A DNA stretch of 64,000 nucleotides from Oceanospirillum linum. Its GTDB lineage: Bacteria > Pseudomonadota > Gammaproteobacteria > Pseudomonadales > Halomonadaceae. The stretch covers positions 62,001 through 126,000 of the forward strand of contig NZ_FXTS01000007.1 in the NCBI RefSeq assembly GCF_900182785.1, read 5' to 3'. Every line of letters begins with the position of its first letter. Position 1 is the first letter of the stretch. Positions 42,880 through 51,987 of the stretch are shown in pieces. The translations under genes and the position numbers were made by a program. The notes under the pieces are model-generated. The model had not been told where the DNA came from. It was given only the letters and a program-made list of their open reading frames with translations, and made no database searches.

Positions 42880-43224
42880 CCAATGTGCTTTGTTGCTCGT
42901 TGTCTGTCAACCGTTAGCACTGCTAGGCTTAGATCATACTGCAAAGATACTTCTGTTTAAGCCTGAGCCCTGCGCATAGAAAAATAAAAGGATCAAACAG
43001 GTGTTCGTTGCAAACACTCAGCCTGCCATCTACGTATGGGGGCGGGTGTTTCGGAGCAGAAGGCATCGGTCAATCTGCTTCGCAATAGTTAGGCACTCTA
43101 TGCCTGAGTGCTAATACTAGAATAACCACAGTACCCATGAAGTAACTGAACCCGCTCCATAGGCTGTCCGGAGTGGAGTCTTCAGGTTTCAACTGACGTA
43201 ACAACAACAATAGGAAGTGAAATC
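42880..43224. other. Intergenic region upstream of the TRAP operon
   Basis: 345 bp with no reading frame of note. Near the right end, AACAACAACAAT (43199-43210) lies directly before the dctP ribosome-binding site AGGAAG. The dctP promoter is not obvious. Confidence 0.5.
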
Positions 43225-44274
43225 ATGAGTCAGTACTCTCGCGTTACAAGTGCAATTGGTGCCGGTGTGGCCGCACTGGCACTATCTACCACGTTGCAGG
43301 CTGCCGGCCCGGCTAAGCTGGATGTGGCTAATACCTTTAGTACCAATATTTTTATTGGTGAAGGGGCGGTACGTTTTGCCAAGGAGCTGGAAACAGTGAC
43401 CGATGGCAAGGTCAAGCTGAAAGTACATAACCCAGGTGATCTGGTTCCTGCCTTTGAAGTGTTTAACTCAGTCTCTTCCGGCGCTATTCCCGCGGGCTGG
43501 GACTGGATCGGTTACTGGGCAGGTACTGTGCCGGTTACTAATCTATATGGTGCACTTCCCTTTGGGCCAAGTCCTGAGGCATTTATGTCCTGGATGTGGG
43601 CTGGTGAGGGGACTGAAATCCTGCAGAGCGCCTACGATCAGTACAATGTAAAGGTACTACCCTGCTTTATCTCACCCCAGGAAACAGGCGGATGGTATAA
43701 CAAAGAGATCAATGATATCGAGGATTTCGATGGCTTGCGTATTCGTATCTCCGGTCTGGGTGCCAAGGTTCTTAAAAAATACGGTGCGTCTACTCAGTTG
43801 ATCCCTGGTGGTGAGATCTACCTGGCACTTGAGCGTGGCCGTATTGATGCGTCTGAGTTCTCAGTTCCACAGGTGGATCAGCTGATGGGTTTTGAGGATA
43901 TTACTAAATACTACTACTTCCCAGGTTGGCATCAGTCCGCCAGCTGGTTCTCCTTTATTGTTAATAAGGATGTTTGGAACGAGTATGACAAGCAGACTAA
44001 AGCGCAGTTCGAAACGGCCTGTCGTGCGACTCTGCAATGGGCGATGGCTGAAGCACCAGCGGAGCAAATACGTACGATCCGTAAACTGGAAGCGAAGGGT
44101 ATTCAGGTAAAACGCTTCCCGGATCCTGTTCTGGCGGAACTGCGTAAAGGCTGGGATGAAGTGCGTGAGGAAGAGATGAAAAATAACCCTCTGTTCAAGA
44201 AAGCATACGAATCTCTGATGGAACATACCAAACTGGTTGATGAGTGGTACGAGCTGCAATCCATTCCACGCTAA
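43225..44274 (+). CDS. dctP: TRAP transporter substrate-binding protein
   Basis: A 349-residue periplasmic receptor of a tripartite ATP-independent transporter. The signal peptide ends near TLQA (residue 26). The core has the ligand-arginine segment FDGLRIRISGLGAKVL followed by LIPGGEIYLALERGRIDASEF, which is characteristic of the subgroup binding 2-oxo or hydroxy monocarboxylates (TakP-like). This suggests such a substrate, but only by similarity of the motif. The ribosome-binding site AGGAAG is preceded by an AAC repeat. It is the first gene of dctPQM and is separated from dctQ by 179 bp with hairpins. Confidence 0.92.
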   Translation: MSQYSRVTSAIGAGVAALALSTTLQAAGPAKLDVANTFSTNIFIGEGAVRFAKELETVTDGKVKLKVHNPGDLVPAFEVFNSVSSGAIPAGWDWIGYWAGTVPVTNLYGALPFGPSPEAFMSWMWAGEGTEILQSAYDQYNVKVLPCFISPQETGGWYNKEINDIEDFDGLRIRISGLGAKVLKKYGASTQLIPGGEIYLALERGRIDASEFSVPQVDQLMGFEDITKYYYFPGWHQSASWFSFIVNKDVWNEYDKQTKAQFETACRATLQWAMAEAPAEQIRTIRKLEAKGIQVKRFPDPVLAELRKGWDEVREEEMKNNPLFKKAYESLMEHTKLVDEWYELQSIPR

Positions 44275-44288
44275 CCTCCTCCCCTTCT

Positions 44289-44311
44289 CTCTGCCGGTTT
44301 GCCTGGCAGAG
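44289..44311 (+). repeat. Hairpin between dctP and dctQ
   Basis: CTCTGCC and GGCAGAG form a 7-bp stem, extendable by a few pairs. Without a T-run it probably stabilises the abundant dctP message relative to dctQM. Confidence 0.5.
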
Positions 44312-44453
44312 GGAACCTAAGTGTTGTTAACGGAAACCTTTCAGCTGGGTTCAACAGGCTGACAGAGGTTACTTTTTCTGTTAACTGAACCGGGTAATAA
44401 TCCGAAATTAAAATAAGCCAGGGAGTCTCATATGAGGCTTTCTGCTCTGGTGG

Positions 44454-45104
44454 ATGAATATTATGAATTTCAGCAGATCTCAATCAGGTTTTCTTATACC
44501 CGGCTGGCGCCAGCAGGGTGCCCACTGGTGTGCCATGATTGCCCTCCCTCTAATCGGGTGCGGGGTCTGGCTTGGTCGTGTCAGCAGCTGGTTGGTGCTG
44601 GCGGTTATGGTGGCTGTGTTAACCACAGTGGTGATGAACGCTCTGGGTATCAATGAATTGATGCATTGGGACAAGGAGGTCTTTCTGTTCGGTCAGGGTG
44701 TAACGATCAACTCGGTTACCGAGCTTCAGTGGCATCTTTTTGGTCTGTTGACACTGATCGGGGCCAGCTACGCAATGCACTCAAATACTCATGTCCGGGT
44801 GGATATGTTTCATCAGTCCATGTCCCGTAGAACTCAGCATTGGGTGGATATTTTGGGTCATTTGTTAATGCTGCTGCCCTTCTGCATTCTGATCGCCTGG
44901 CTGTCACGGCACATGGTACAGATGTCTTTTATCTCCGGGGAACAGTCCAACTATGGTGGATTAACCGATCGTTATCTGATCAAAGGAGCTTTGCCAGCGG
45001 GCCTGATTTTATTGGCACTGGGTGCTCTGGGGCAGGTGTTTGACCGACTGGCACGGATTATGGATCCGGCACGTGATGTAGAGGAGAACACTGATGCTGG
45101 ATGA
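44454..45104 (+). CDS. dctQ: TRAP transporter small permease
   Basis: A 216-residue inner-membrane protein with four predicted spans (about 32-50, 83-103, 133-155, 178-200), the DctQ pattern. SNTHVRVDMFHQSMSRR is the typical cytoplasmic loop. It forms the membrane complex with DctM. ATG 44454 and ATG 44463 are both possible; the second has the better spacing from GGTGG. It overlaps the dctM start by 11 nt. Confidence 0.88.
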   Translation: MNIMNFSRSQSGFLIPGWRQQGAHWCAMIALPLIGCGVWLGRVSSWLVLAVMVAVLTTVVMNALGINELMHWDKEVFLFGQGVTINSVTELQWHLFGLLTLIGASYAMHSNTHVRVDMFHQSMSRRTQHWVDILGHLLMLLPFCILIAWLSRHMVQMSFISGEQSNYGGLTDRYLIKGALPAGLILLALGALGQVFDRLARIMDPARDVEENTDAG

Positions 45105-46449
45105 ATATGGAATGGCGATTGCCATGGTTGTTGCTTTGTTGGTGGGGATTTTCAGTGGTTACCCCGTGGCATTTCTTCTGGGTGGCCTGGGGATACTTTT
45201 TGCTTTTATCGGTGATATCCCTCTGGCGTTTCTGGGAACAGTGTCTTCGCGAATTTTTGGGGGTGTGATTGAAAACTGGCTGTTGATTGCCATCCCTCTG
45301 TTTGTCTTTATGGGGTTGATGCTGGAGCGCTCTGGGGTAGCTAAAAACCTGTTGCTTACCTTACAGCGCCTGTTTGGTAATGTGCGGGGAGGTTTAGCCG
45401 TTTCTGTAGCATTGCTGGGGGTGGTGATGGCCGCCAGTACCGGCATTATCGGGGCCTCTGTGGTGATGCTGGGGTTACTGGCTTTGCCTGTTATGCTGAA
45501 GCAGGGCTACAAGCCGGAGATGGCTTATGGTGTGGTAGCCGCATCGGGCACTTTGGGGATTCTGATTCCACCCTCTATTATGCTGGTGCTGATGGGCTCC
45601 ATTATGAATATCTCGGTGGGTGATCTGTTTAAGGCGGCGCTGATTCCGGGGTTGATGTTGGGTGGGTTGTACACCTTATACCTGTTGACCGTAGCTTATC
45701 TGCGCCCCGAGTGGGCACCCTTGGCCAGTGAGGGGAGTGAGGCTCATCTGTCGGAAGATCAGTTGCCGCTCGGTTTGGCGTTATTGAGGGATCTGCTGGG
45801 GCCTCTGGTGCTGATTGTGGCTGTATTGGGCTCTATTATGGCTGGGGTCGCTACTCCCACTGAAGCCGCTGCGATTGGGGCTGCTGGCTCCATGCTGCTG
45901 GCGCTGTTTCTAAAACAGCTCAATATCGATACCCTGCGCTATGTCTGTCGTTCGACTTCAAAAACGTCCGCCATGATATTGTTTGTGGTGATCGGAGCCA
46001 CCTGCTTCAGCGTGGTATTCAAACGTCTGGGTGGTGCGGATATGATTGAGGAGCTGATCACCGGCACTGGGTTGGGGCCCTATGGATTACTGATGTTATT
46101 AATGGGACTGATCTTCCTTCTGGGTTTCTTTCTGGAGTGGATCGAGATCAGTTTTGTGATTCTGCCCCTGTTGCTGCCAGTAGTGTCTGGGCTGGAATTT
46201 GAGGGGCTTAGCGGTAGTGGACTGATGGTCTGGTTTGCCATTTTGGTGGCGATCAACCTGCAGACCAGCTTTCTTACCCCACCCTTCGGCTATGCGCTGT
46301 TTTATCTGAAGGGGATAACCCAGGGGGATGTGAGTATAGGGACCATCTATCGCTCTATTATTCCTTTTGTTCTGCTTCAGTTAATGGGTTTGGCACTCTG
46401 TATTCTTTTCCCGTCAATCGTGCTCTGGTTGCCTGGATTAGTGGAATAG
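45094..46449 (+). CDS. dctM: TRAP transporter large permease
   Basis: A 451-residue membrane protein with about 12 predicted spans, the sodium-driven translocator of the TRAP system. Typical segments are AASTGIIGASVVMLGLLALP, AASGTLGILIPPSIMLVLMG, AGVATPTEAAAIGAAGS and TSFLTPPFGYALFYLKG. The start overlaps the end of dctQ, so translation is coupled. The gene is followed by a terminator-like hairpin shared with proX. Confidence 0.94.
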   Translation: MLDEYGMAIAMVVALLVGIFSGYPVAFLLGGLGILFAFIGDIPLAFLGTVSSRIFGGVIENWLLIAIPLFVFMGLMLERSGVAKNLLLTLQRLFGNVRGGLAVSVALLGVVMAASTGIIGASVVMLGLLALPVMLKQGYKPEMAYGVVAASGTLGILIPPSIMLVLMGSIMNISVGDLFKAALIPGLMLGGLYTLYLLTVAYLRPEWAPLASEGSEAHLSEDQLPLGLALLRDLLGPLVLIVAVLGSIMAGVATPTEAAAIGAAGSMLLALFLKQLNIDTLRYVCRSTSKTSAMILFVVIGATCFSVVFKRLGGADMIEELITGTGLGPYGLLMLLMGLIFLLGFFLEWIEISFVILPLLLPVVSGLEFEGLSGSGLMVWFAILVAINLQTSFLTPPFGYALFYLKGITQGDVSIGTIYRSIIPFVLLQLMGLALCILFPSIVLWLPGLVE

Positions 46450-46570
46450 AGGAGGTGTTTCTGTCGCCGTGGACGTCTTTAGTTCATGGTGATGGAATCG
46501 CAGTGCTATAAACACGAAAGTAGCGTTAGTTTAATGGAAGTCCAAGGTAAAGAAGGCAGGTCATTAAAAG

Positions 46571-46600
46571 AAAGAAAACCCTCATCCGGAGATGAGGGTT
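46571..46600 (-). terminator. Terminator between dctM and proX
   Basis: AACCCTCAT and ATGAGGGTT form a 9-bp stem with a 6-nt loop; on the minus strand it is followed by TTTCTTT. It lies 48 bp after the proX stop. Confidence 0.7.
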
Positions 46601-46647
46601 GTTAATGGCGTTATGAGCCACCGCTTTTCTTGATCGCTCAGCAGGTT

Positions 46648-47649
46648 TTAATGAGCGGCTTTCTTCGCAGCACTGATCCACTGGTCAAATGTTTTCTGGT
46701 TTGCCTGAATCCACTGATCAGCGTGGCGCTCGATCTCTTTAACGGAATCCTGACCATTGCTGATCATCATGTTTTCAGCACTAACCGCGTTAATCGGCAG
46801 CTTCATGATTTCGAACAGTTTCGCTGCAGCCGGGTTTGCTTCTGCCCATTCTTTATTGGCAACGATGCGCTCAGAGTTGATATCGAAGCCATAGTTTTTG
46901 CCATTTGGCAGAGCGGTATCGGTACCGTTCGGGTTAGCGGAGTATGGAACTTCCAACCAGACTACGTCCTTACCCGGAACCAGTTTGCCTGATACCCAGT
47001 ATGGCGTCCAAGTGTAGTACAGCACAGGTTCACCATCATTAAAGCGGGCGATAGTGTCCGAAATAATAGCCGCGTATTGACCTTGTTTGTGTGTAATAGA
47101 ATCACGCAGTTTAAACTCGGTCAGCTGATGCTCAATCACACCTTCACAGCCCCATCCTGCCTGACAGCCAGTCAGATCAGCTTTGCCATCACCATCCGTA
47201 TCAAACAGTTTGGCCAGCTTGGGATCTTTCAGATCGGTGATTTTAGTGATGCCGTATTTGTCAGCCGTTTTTTTGTCGATCAGGTAGCCCTGTGCAGCTC
47301 CGCTGATATATGTACCTTTGCGATAGAAAGTATCGTCACCACCGGCGTTAGCGTACATACCGTTGTGCAGAGGGAATCAGTTTACTGCCATATAGGTGAT
47401 GTCACCGTTGGCGATAGCGGTATAAGCGGCGCTATAGTCAACTTCTTTGATAGGCTGGACGTCATAACCCAGCTTTTGCAGTGCCTTGTTGATAACGACG
47501 GTCTGAAACTTTTCTTCGGCAATAGGACTGTGTACACCTTGTACCTTAATGCCTTCGCCAGGAAGATGGCCGTGAGCCAGTGCGGCACTGCTGACAACGG
47601 TTGTACTGAGTGATAAAGCCGTCAACAGGCTTTTCTTCATTGATTTCAT
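46648..47649 (-). pseudogene. proX: Glycine betaine/proline-betaine binding protein ProX, interrupted by an in-frame TGA
   Basis: Read through, this 333-codon gene encodes a full periplasmic betaine receptor close to E. coli ProX: signal peptide MKSMKKSLLTALSLSTTVVS..., then HLPGEGIKVQ, EVDYSAAYTAIANGDITYMAVN, GAAQGYLIDKKTADKYGIT and YYTWTPYW. Codon 91 (47377-47379) is TGA where homologues have TGG; the next residues are FPLHNGMY in the same frame. That codon corresponds to Trp65 of mature E. coli ProX, one of three tryptophans of the betaine cage; the other two (in AGWGCEG and YYTWTP) are intact. The rest of the gene is undamaged, and proW and proV are intact. It is a recent nonsense mutation, a sequencing error, or a readthrough site. 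Confidence 0.85.
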
Positions 47650-47760
47650 GCGTGTATCTCCATTTTCTTTTCTTATTTATAGATATTTTGCTTCAGGCTC
47701 AGCCTCTGAGAAGAGGGTTGAGCTTGGTCTGTGAAGTCTTGGCAGAACATCAGCAGACAT

Positions 47761-48855
47761 TTATGAGCGCCCTATTGCACGGCGAGCGATCCCTACAGGG
47801 CCTGCTTCATACCAGTGTCTGACACCGCGACTTCGTGAATCCTGCCCGAGGGCCTGTGTCATCCGATCCAGAATAATGGCCAGAATAACGATACCAACAC
47901 CACCAACTGTAGCCAGGCCGATATCGAGACGGCCAATGCCACGCAGGACCATCAATCCCAGGCCGCCGACGGAGATCATGGATGCAATGACAACCATGGA
48001 GAGGCAGAGCATAAGTGTCTGATTGACGCCTGCCATAATTGTTGGCATCGCCAGAGGTAGCTGTACTTTAAACAGCATCTGGCGAGGGTGAGCGCCAAAG
48101 GAGTTTGCCGCTTCAATCAGGTCGCTAGGTACCTGACGGATACCTAGATTGGTCAGGCGTATAATCGGGGGCATAGCAAAGATAATCGTTACCACAACAC
48201 CTGGTACGTTACCGATACCGAACAGCATGACAATAGGTACCAGGTAGACAAAGGCTGGTGTGGTCTGCATCGCATCCAATGTGGGGCGTAATACCTGATT
48301 AATCTTTTCACTGCGGGCCATCAGAATACCAAGAGGCATGCCGAGCAGGGCACAGAAGAAGACTGAAGTCAGTACCAGCGATAGTGTTGTCATCGCTTCG
48401 CTCCATGCACCGATACCACCCAAAATAATCAGGCTGATAACGGTGCCGATAGCCAGTCGCTTATTGGCAAGTTGCCAGGCGAGCAGTCCAAAAATCAGAA
48501 TCATCAGAAAGGGGTGTGCGGAGTTTAGTAGAGTGTCAATCGAGGTTAGTGTGGCATCAACCGGAGCTTTAATAGCGCTGAAGAAGGGGCGAAAATTGCC
48601 GACTACCCATTCCAGTGCATTTTCAACCCAGCCCTCCAAAGGTATCCAGGGCTGAGCAAAAGGCTCGGCCATAGTGATTTGGTCTTCCACGACGGCAGCA
48701 ACGTCTTCGTTAAGCCAAGCTTCGCTACCGGTAACTTCTTCTGAAGATCGCTCTGCATTGCCCCAGGGGTTGTCGGCCGCTTCCGGGCTGGCAAAGGGGT
48801 TGTCAGTGTCAGTGGTCTGAGCTTCAGCTGCGAATGGATTTTTTTCAGTACTCAT
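47761..48855 (-). CDS. proW: Glycine betaine ABC transporter permease ProW
   Basis: A 364-residue inner-membrane permease of the ProU type. A long hydrophilic N-terminus (about 1-90) contains NPFA twice and NPWG once. It is followed by six or seven membrane spans and the binding-protein-dependent transport domain. The EAA-type coupling loop is EAANSFGAHPRQMLFKVQLP. It works with ProV (ATPase) and ProX (receptor) to import betaines under osmotic stress. It lies 24 bp downstream of proV and 111 bp upstream of the damaged proX. Confidence 0.93.
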   Translation of the reverse strand: MSTEKNPFAAEAQTTDTDNPFASPEAADNPWGNAERSSEEVTGSEAWLNEDVAAVVEDQITMAEPFAQPWIPLEGWVENALEWVVGNFRPFFSAIKAPVDATLTSIDTLLNSAHPFLMILIFGLLAWQLANKRLAIGTVISLIILGGIGAWSEAMTTLSLVLTSVFFCALLGMPLGILMARSEKINQVLRPTLDAMQTTPAFVYLVPIVMLFGIGNVPGVVVTIIFAMPPIIRLTNLGIRQVPSDLIEAANSFGAHPRQMLFKVQLPLAMPTIMAGVNQTLMLCLSMVVIASMISVGGLGLMVLRGIGRLDIGLATVGGVGIVILAIILDRMTQALGQDSRSRGVRHWYEAGPVGIARRAIGRS

Positions 48856-48879
48856 ATTTTTATTTCCCGATGCTCATTC

Positions 48880-50070
48880 TTATATCTCTCGGTCAAGGGT
48901 TTCCAGCAGACGGCCCTTGCTGATATTGCCCAGATATTTGCTATCGCTATCCACAACGGGTACGGCGTAGCCGGTTTTGGCTACCAGGCCAATCAGATCA
49001 CTGATGGCGGTTTCTGCCGGTACGGGTTTTGGTTCCGTCAGCAGAGCCTGCTCCAGCTTCAGGTCGGTGTTGATCACTTCTTTCAGAGAATCAACGGAAA
49101 CAACGCCGATAAATTTCCCTAGCTTGTCGATGACATAGCCGTAGTCCCGATCGTTGTCCTGCAGCAACTTAAGGCCGGTGCGCAGACCTTCGCTGGAATC
49201 TTTGCGAACAATAGTGACCTGGGTTTTTCGGGCGATATCTTTTGCACTAAAGACGTTGGAGACATCAACACCTTTAAAGAATGAGCGTACATAATCATTG
49301 GCTGGGTTGTGCAAAATTTCATCGGGTGTACCGATCTGAACGACTTCACCGCCCTGCATAATGGCGATACGGTCACCAATACGCATCGCTTCATCCAGAT
49401 CATGGGAAATAAAGACGATGGTGCGTTGGTGTTCCGCTTGTAGTTTCAGCAATTCGTCCTGCATCTCAGTACGTATGAGAGGGTCAAGGGCTGAAAAAGC
49501 TTCGTCCATCAGCATGACATCAGGGTTGTTAGCAAGAGCCCGGGCAAGACCTACACGTTGTTGCATACCACCGGAGAGCTCATCCGGATAGGAATCTGCA
49601 TGGGCAGATAGCCCTACCTGGTCTAAAGCGTCCTGCGCTTTTTGGTGTCGGGTTTCAATGGCTTCACCTGCGAGCTCCAGACCGAAGGCCGCATTATCTA
49701 ATACACTCATATGAGGCATAAGCGCAAAGGACTGGAACACCATGCTGATTTTTTTGCGACGCACATTTCGTAGCTGATCGTCATTCATGACCGCGATATC
49801 TTCACCGTCAATCAGTACGTGGCCACGGGTTGGCTCAATAAGACGGTTGAGCAGGCGTACCAAGGTGGACTTCCCCGATCCTGACAGTCCCATAATAACG
49901 AAGATTTCGCCTTCGTTGATTGAGAGACTTGCATCTTTAACGCCAACGGTTTGGCCTGTTCGGGAGAAAATTTCGTCTTTGTCGATGCCTTGATCGAGCA
50001 GAGAGAGGGCTTTGGCTGGACTTTCACCAAAGATTTTATACAGATTTTTGACTTCTAATTTTACCGACAT
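48880..50070 (-). CDS. proV: Glycine betaine ABC transporter ATP-binding protein ProV
   Basis: A 396-residue ATPase (E. coli 400) with Walker A GLSGSGKST, ABC signature LSGGMQQRVGLARAL, Walker B VMLMDEAFSALD and a switch histidine in FISHDLDEAM. Two C-terminal CBS-like repeats (about 275-390) act in this family as the ionic-strength sensor. It is the first gene of proVWX. The 377-bp upstream region is AT-rich and could contain an osmoregulated promoter, which I cannot define. Confidence 0.95.
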   Translation of the reverse strand: MSVKLEVKNLYKIFGESPAKALSLLDQGIDKDEIFSRTGQTVGVKDASLSINEGEIFVIMGLSGSGKSTLVRLLNRLIEPTRGHVLIDGEDIAVMNDDQLRNVRRKKISMVFQSFALMPHMSVLDNAAFGLELAGEAIETRHQKAQDALDQVGLSAHADSYPDELSGGMQQRVGLARALANNPDVMLMDEAFSALDPLIRTEMQDELLKLQAEHQRTIVFISHDLDEAMRIGDRIAIMQGGEVVQIGTPDEILHNPANDYVRSFFKGVDVSNVFSAKDIARKTQVTIVRKDSSEGLRTGLKLLQDNDRDYGYVIDKLGKFIGVVSVDSLKEVINTDLKLEQALLTEPKPVPAETAISDLIGLVAKTGYAVPVVDSDSKYLGNISKGRLLETLDREI

Positions 50071-50380
50071 AGATCTTTATAAGATTCCTGAGTCGTGGAT
50101 GACATCTTTCATTAGATCACTAATAAAAAACTTTCGTTTTGGTGTTTGGAAAGCTTAAGGGTCATCATTTTGTTTATAGTTATATTGAATATTTTAACAA
50201 TACAAGGTTTATATAAAATGGTAAATGCCTGTTTTACTTCCTTTTTTCTATGATTTGTTCACTATTTTGGTGCATGTGGGGTTTTTCTAGTACCTAGTGG
50301 ACGGTTTTTTCAGGCTTTTTCAATACAGGGCGTAAGATTTGTGCCCGATATATTTTGGTTTTTAAGGCGGGGTGCCGAGC
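50071..50380. other. AT-rich region upstream of proV
   Basis: About 310 bp with many T-runs and no supported gene. TATAAAG on the minus strand just before proV may be a -10 box. Nothing else is defined. Confidence 0.45.
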
Positions 50381-50418
50381 AAAAAAAACCCCGATACATG
50401 CTGGCATGTTCGGGGTTT
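50381..50418 (-). terminator. Intrinsic terminator after gatB
   Basis: On the minus strand AACCCCGAACATG and CATGTATCGGGGTT form a long stem (one mismatch or bulge) followed by eight T (A-run 50381-50388). It lies 30 bp after the gatB stop. Confidence 0.85.
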
Positions 50419-50447
50419 GGTCGCTGAAATCGGTCAGAGTCTAAAGG

Positions 50448-51908
50448 TTAGCCCAGTTTCTCTTTCAGAAGCTGATTCACCATTTGAGGGTTGGCGGTAC
50501 CTTTAGAGGCTTTCATCACCTGGCCCACAAAGAAGCCGACCATTTTACCGCGTTTGTCTTCCGGGGCGGCCTGATACTGCTCAACCTGCTGAGGGTTGTT
50601 CGCCATCACTTCATCAACGATGGCAGCAATAGCACCTGTATCTGTCACCTGTTTCAGACCCTTCGCTTCGATAATCTCATCGGCAGAGGCTCCTTCACCA
50701 GCCCACAGAGCTGCGAATACCTGCTTGGCGGCTTTACCGTTGATGGTGTCATCCATAACGCGTTTGACCAGGTCGCCCAGCTGAACTGCTGAAACCGGGC
50801 TCTGCTCGATTTCAAGGTTATCCTTGTTCAGCTGACCGGCCAGCTCGCCCATCACCCAGTTAGCCGCCAGTTTGGCATCACCGCAGCGGTCTTTAACCTG
50901 CTCGAAGTATTCCGCCATCGGGCGGGTTGCAGACAGAACACCGGCATCGTAAGAGGACAGGCCCAGCTCATCAATAAAGCGCTGCTTCTTCTGCTTTGGC
51001 AGTTCCGGCATTTCAGAGCGGATATGCTCGATATAGGCTTCGTCCAGCTCTACCGGCAGAAGGTCCGGGCAAGGGAAGTAGCGGTAATCGTTCGCTTCTT
51101 CTTTGCTGCGCATGGAGCGGGTTTCGTTCTTCTCGGAATCGTACAGACGGGTTTCCTGAATAACACGGCCACCATCTTCGATCAGTTCGATCTGGCGCTC
51201 AATCTCATGGTTGATCGCTTTTTCGATGAACTTGAAGGAGTTGATGTTCTTGATCTCGGCGCGGGTGCCGTACTCTTCCTGACCTTTCGGGCGGACAGAG
51301 ACGTTAGCATCACAACGCATGGAGCCTTCAGCCATATTGCCATCTGAAATGCCCAGATAGGTCACAATACTGTGGATCGCTTTGATATAGGCGATCGCTT
51401 CTTTTGCAGAGCGAATATCCGGTTCGGATACGATCTCCAGCAGCGGCGTACCGGCACGGTTCAGGTCGATACCTGTCATGCCGCGACCATTTTCGTCTGT
51501 GTATGTTTCGTGCAGAGATTTGCCCGCGTCTTCCTCCAGGTGAGCATGATGGATGCGGACCTGACGGATTTTGCCCTCTTCAGGCTCGACTTCAATAACG
51601 CCCTTGCCAACAATTGGCAGGTCGTTCTGTGTGGTCTGGTAGCCTTTTGGCAGATCCGGGTAAAAGTAGTTTTTACGTTCAAAAACTGACTTCATACCGA
51701 TCTCGGCTTCAACGCCCAGACCAAATTTAACGGCCATCTCTACGGCACTTTCGTTCAGTACCGGCAGAATGCCCGGCAGGCCAAGATCAATGGCGCAGGC
51801 CTGGGTGTTTGGTTCTGCGCCGAAAGCGATGCCGGCACCGGAGAAAATCTTAGACTGGGTGGCGAGCTGAACGTGAATCTCAAGCCCGATGACTGCTTCC
51901 CATTCCAT
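50448..51908 (-). CDS. gatB: Asp/Glu-tRNA amidotransferase subunit B
   Basis: GatB binds misacylated Glu-tRNA(Gln) or Asp-tRNA(Asn), activates it with ATP and accepts ammonia from GatA. The 486-residue product begins WEAVIGLEIHVQL and continues with PNTQACAIDLGLPGILPVLN, YPDLPKGYQTTQ and IHHAHLEEDAGKSLH, all family segments. C-terminal helical and YqeY-like tail domains follow. The start has AGAGGT upstream. It is the last gene of gatC-gatA-gatB. Confidence 0.97.
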   Translation of the reverse strand: MEWEAVIGLEIHVQLATQSKIFSGAGIAFGAEPNTQACAIDLGLPGILPVLNESAVEMAVKFGLGVEAEIGMKSVFERKNYFYPDLPKGYQTTQNDLPIVGKGVIEVEPEEGKIRQVRIHHAHLEEDAGKSLHETYTDENGRGMTGIDLNRAGTPLLEIVSEPDIRSAKEAIAYIKAIHSIVTYLGISDGNMAEGSMRCDANVSVRPKGQEEYGTRAEIKNINSFKFIEKAINHEIERQIELIEDGGRVIQETRLYDSEKNETRSMRSKEEANDYRYFPCPDLLPVELDEAYIEHIRSEMPELPKQKKQRFIDELGLSSYDAGVLSATRPMAEYFEQVKDRCGDAKLAANWVMGELAGQLNKDNLEIEQSPVSAVQLGDLVKRVMDDTINGKAAKQVFAALWAGEGASADEIIEAKGLKQVTDTGAIAAIVDEVMANNPQQVEQYQAAPEDKRGKMVGFFVGQVMKASKGTANPQMVNQLLKEKLG

Positions 51909-51987
51909 AATGCTTTTACCTCTGTATACAGGTCTGAATACGGTTCGCTGTGAATGTGATGTTGTTGCCGGTTTTCAGCGTGTTACA

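Noticed and set aside
46648..47358. Independent gene starting at the ATG after the proX TGA
   Set aside because: The product would lack a signal peptide and the first part of the binding lobe; it is better read as the 3' part of an interrupted proX.
47377..47379. TGA in proX as a selenocysteine codon
   Set aside because: Homologues have tryptophan, not cysteine or selenocysteine, at this place, and I see no SECIS-like hairpin just after it.
51024..51347. 107-residue plus-strand open frame inside gatB
   Set aside because: It is antisense to conserved gatB sequence and has the composition expected of a shadow frame.
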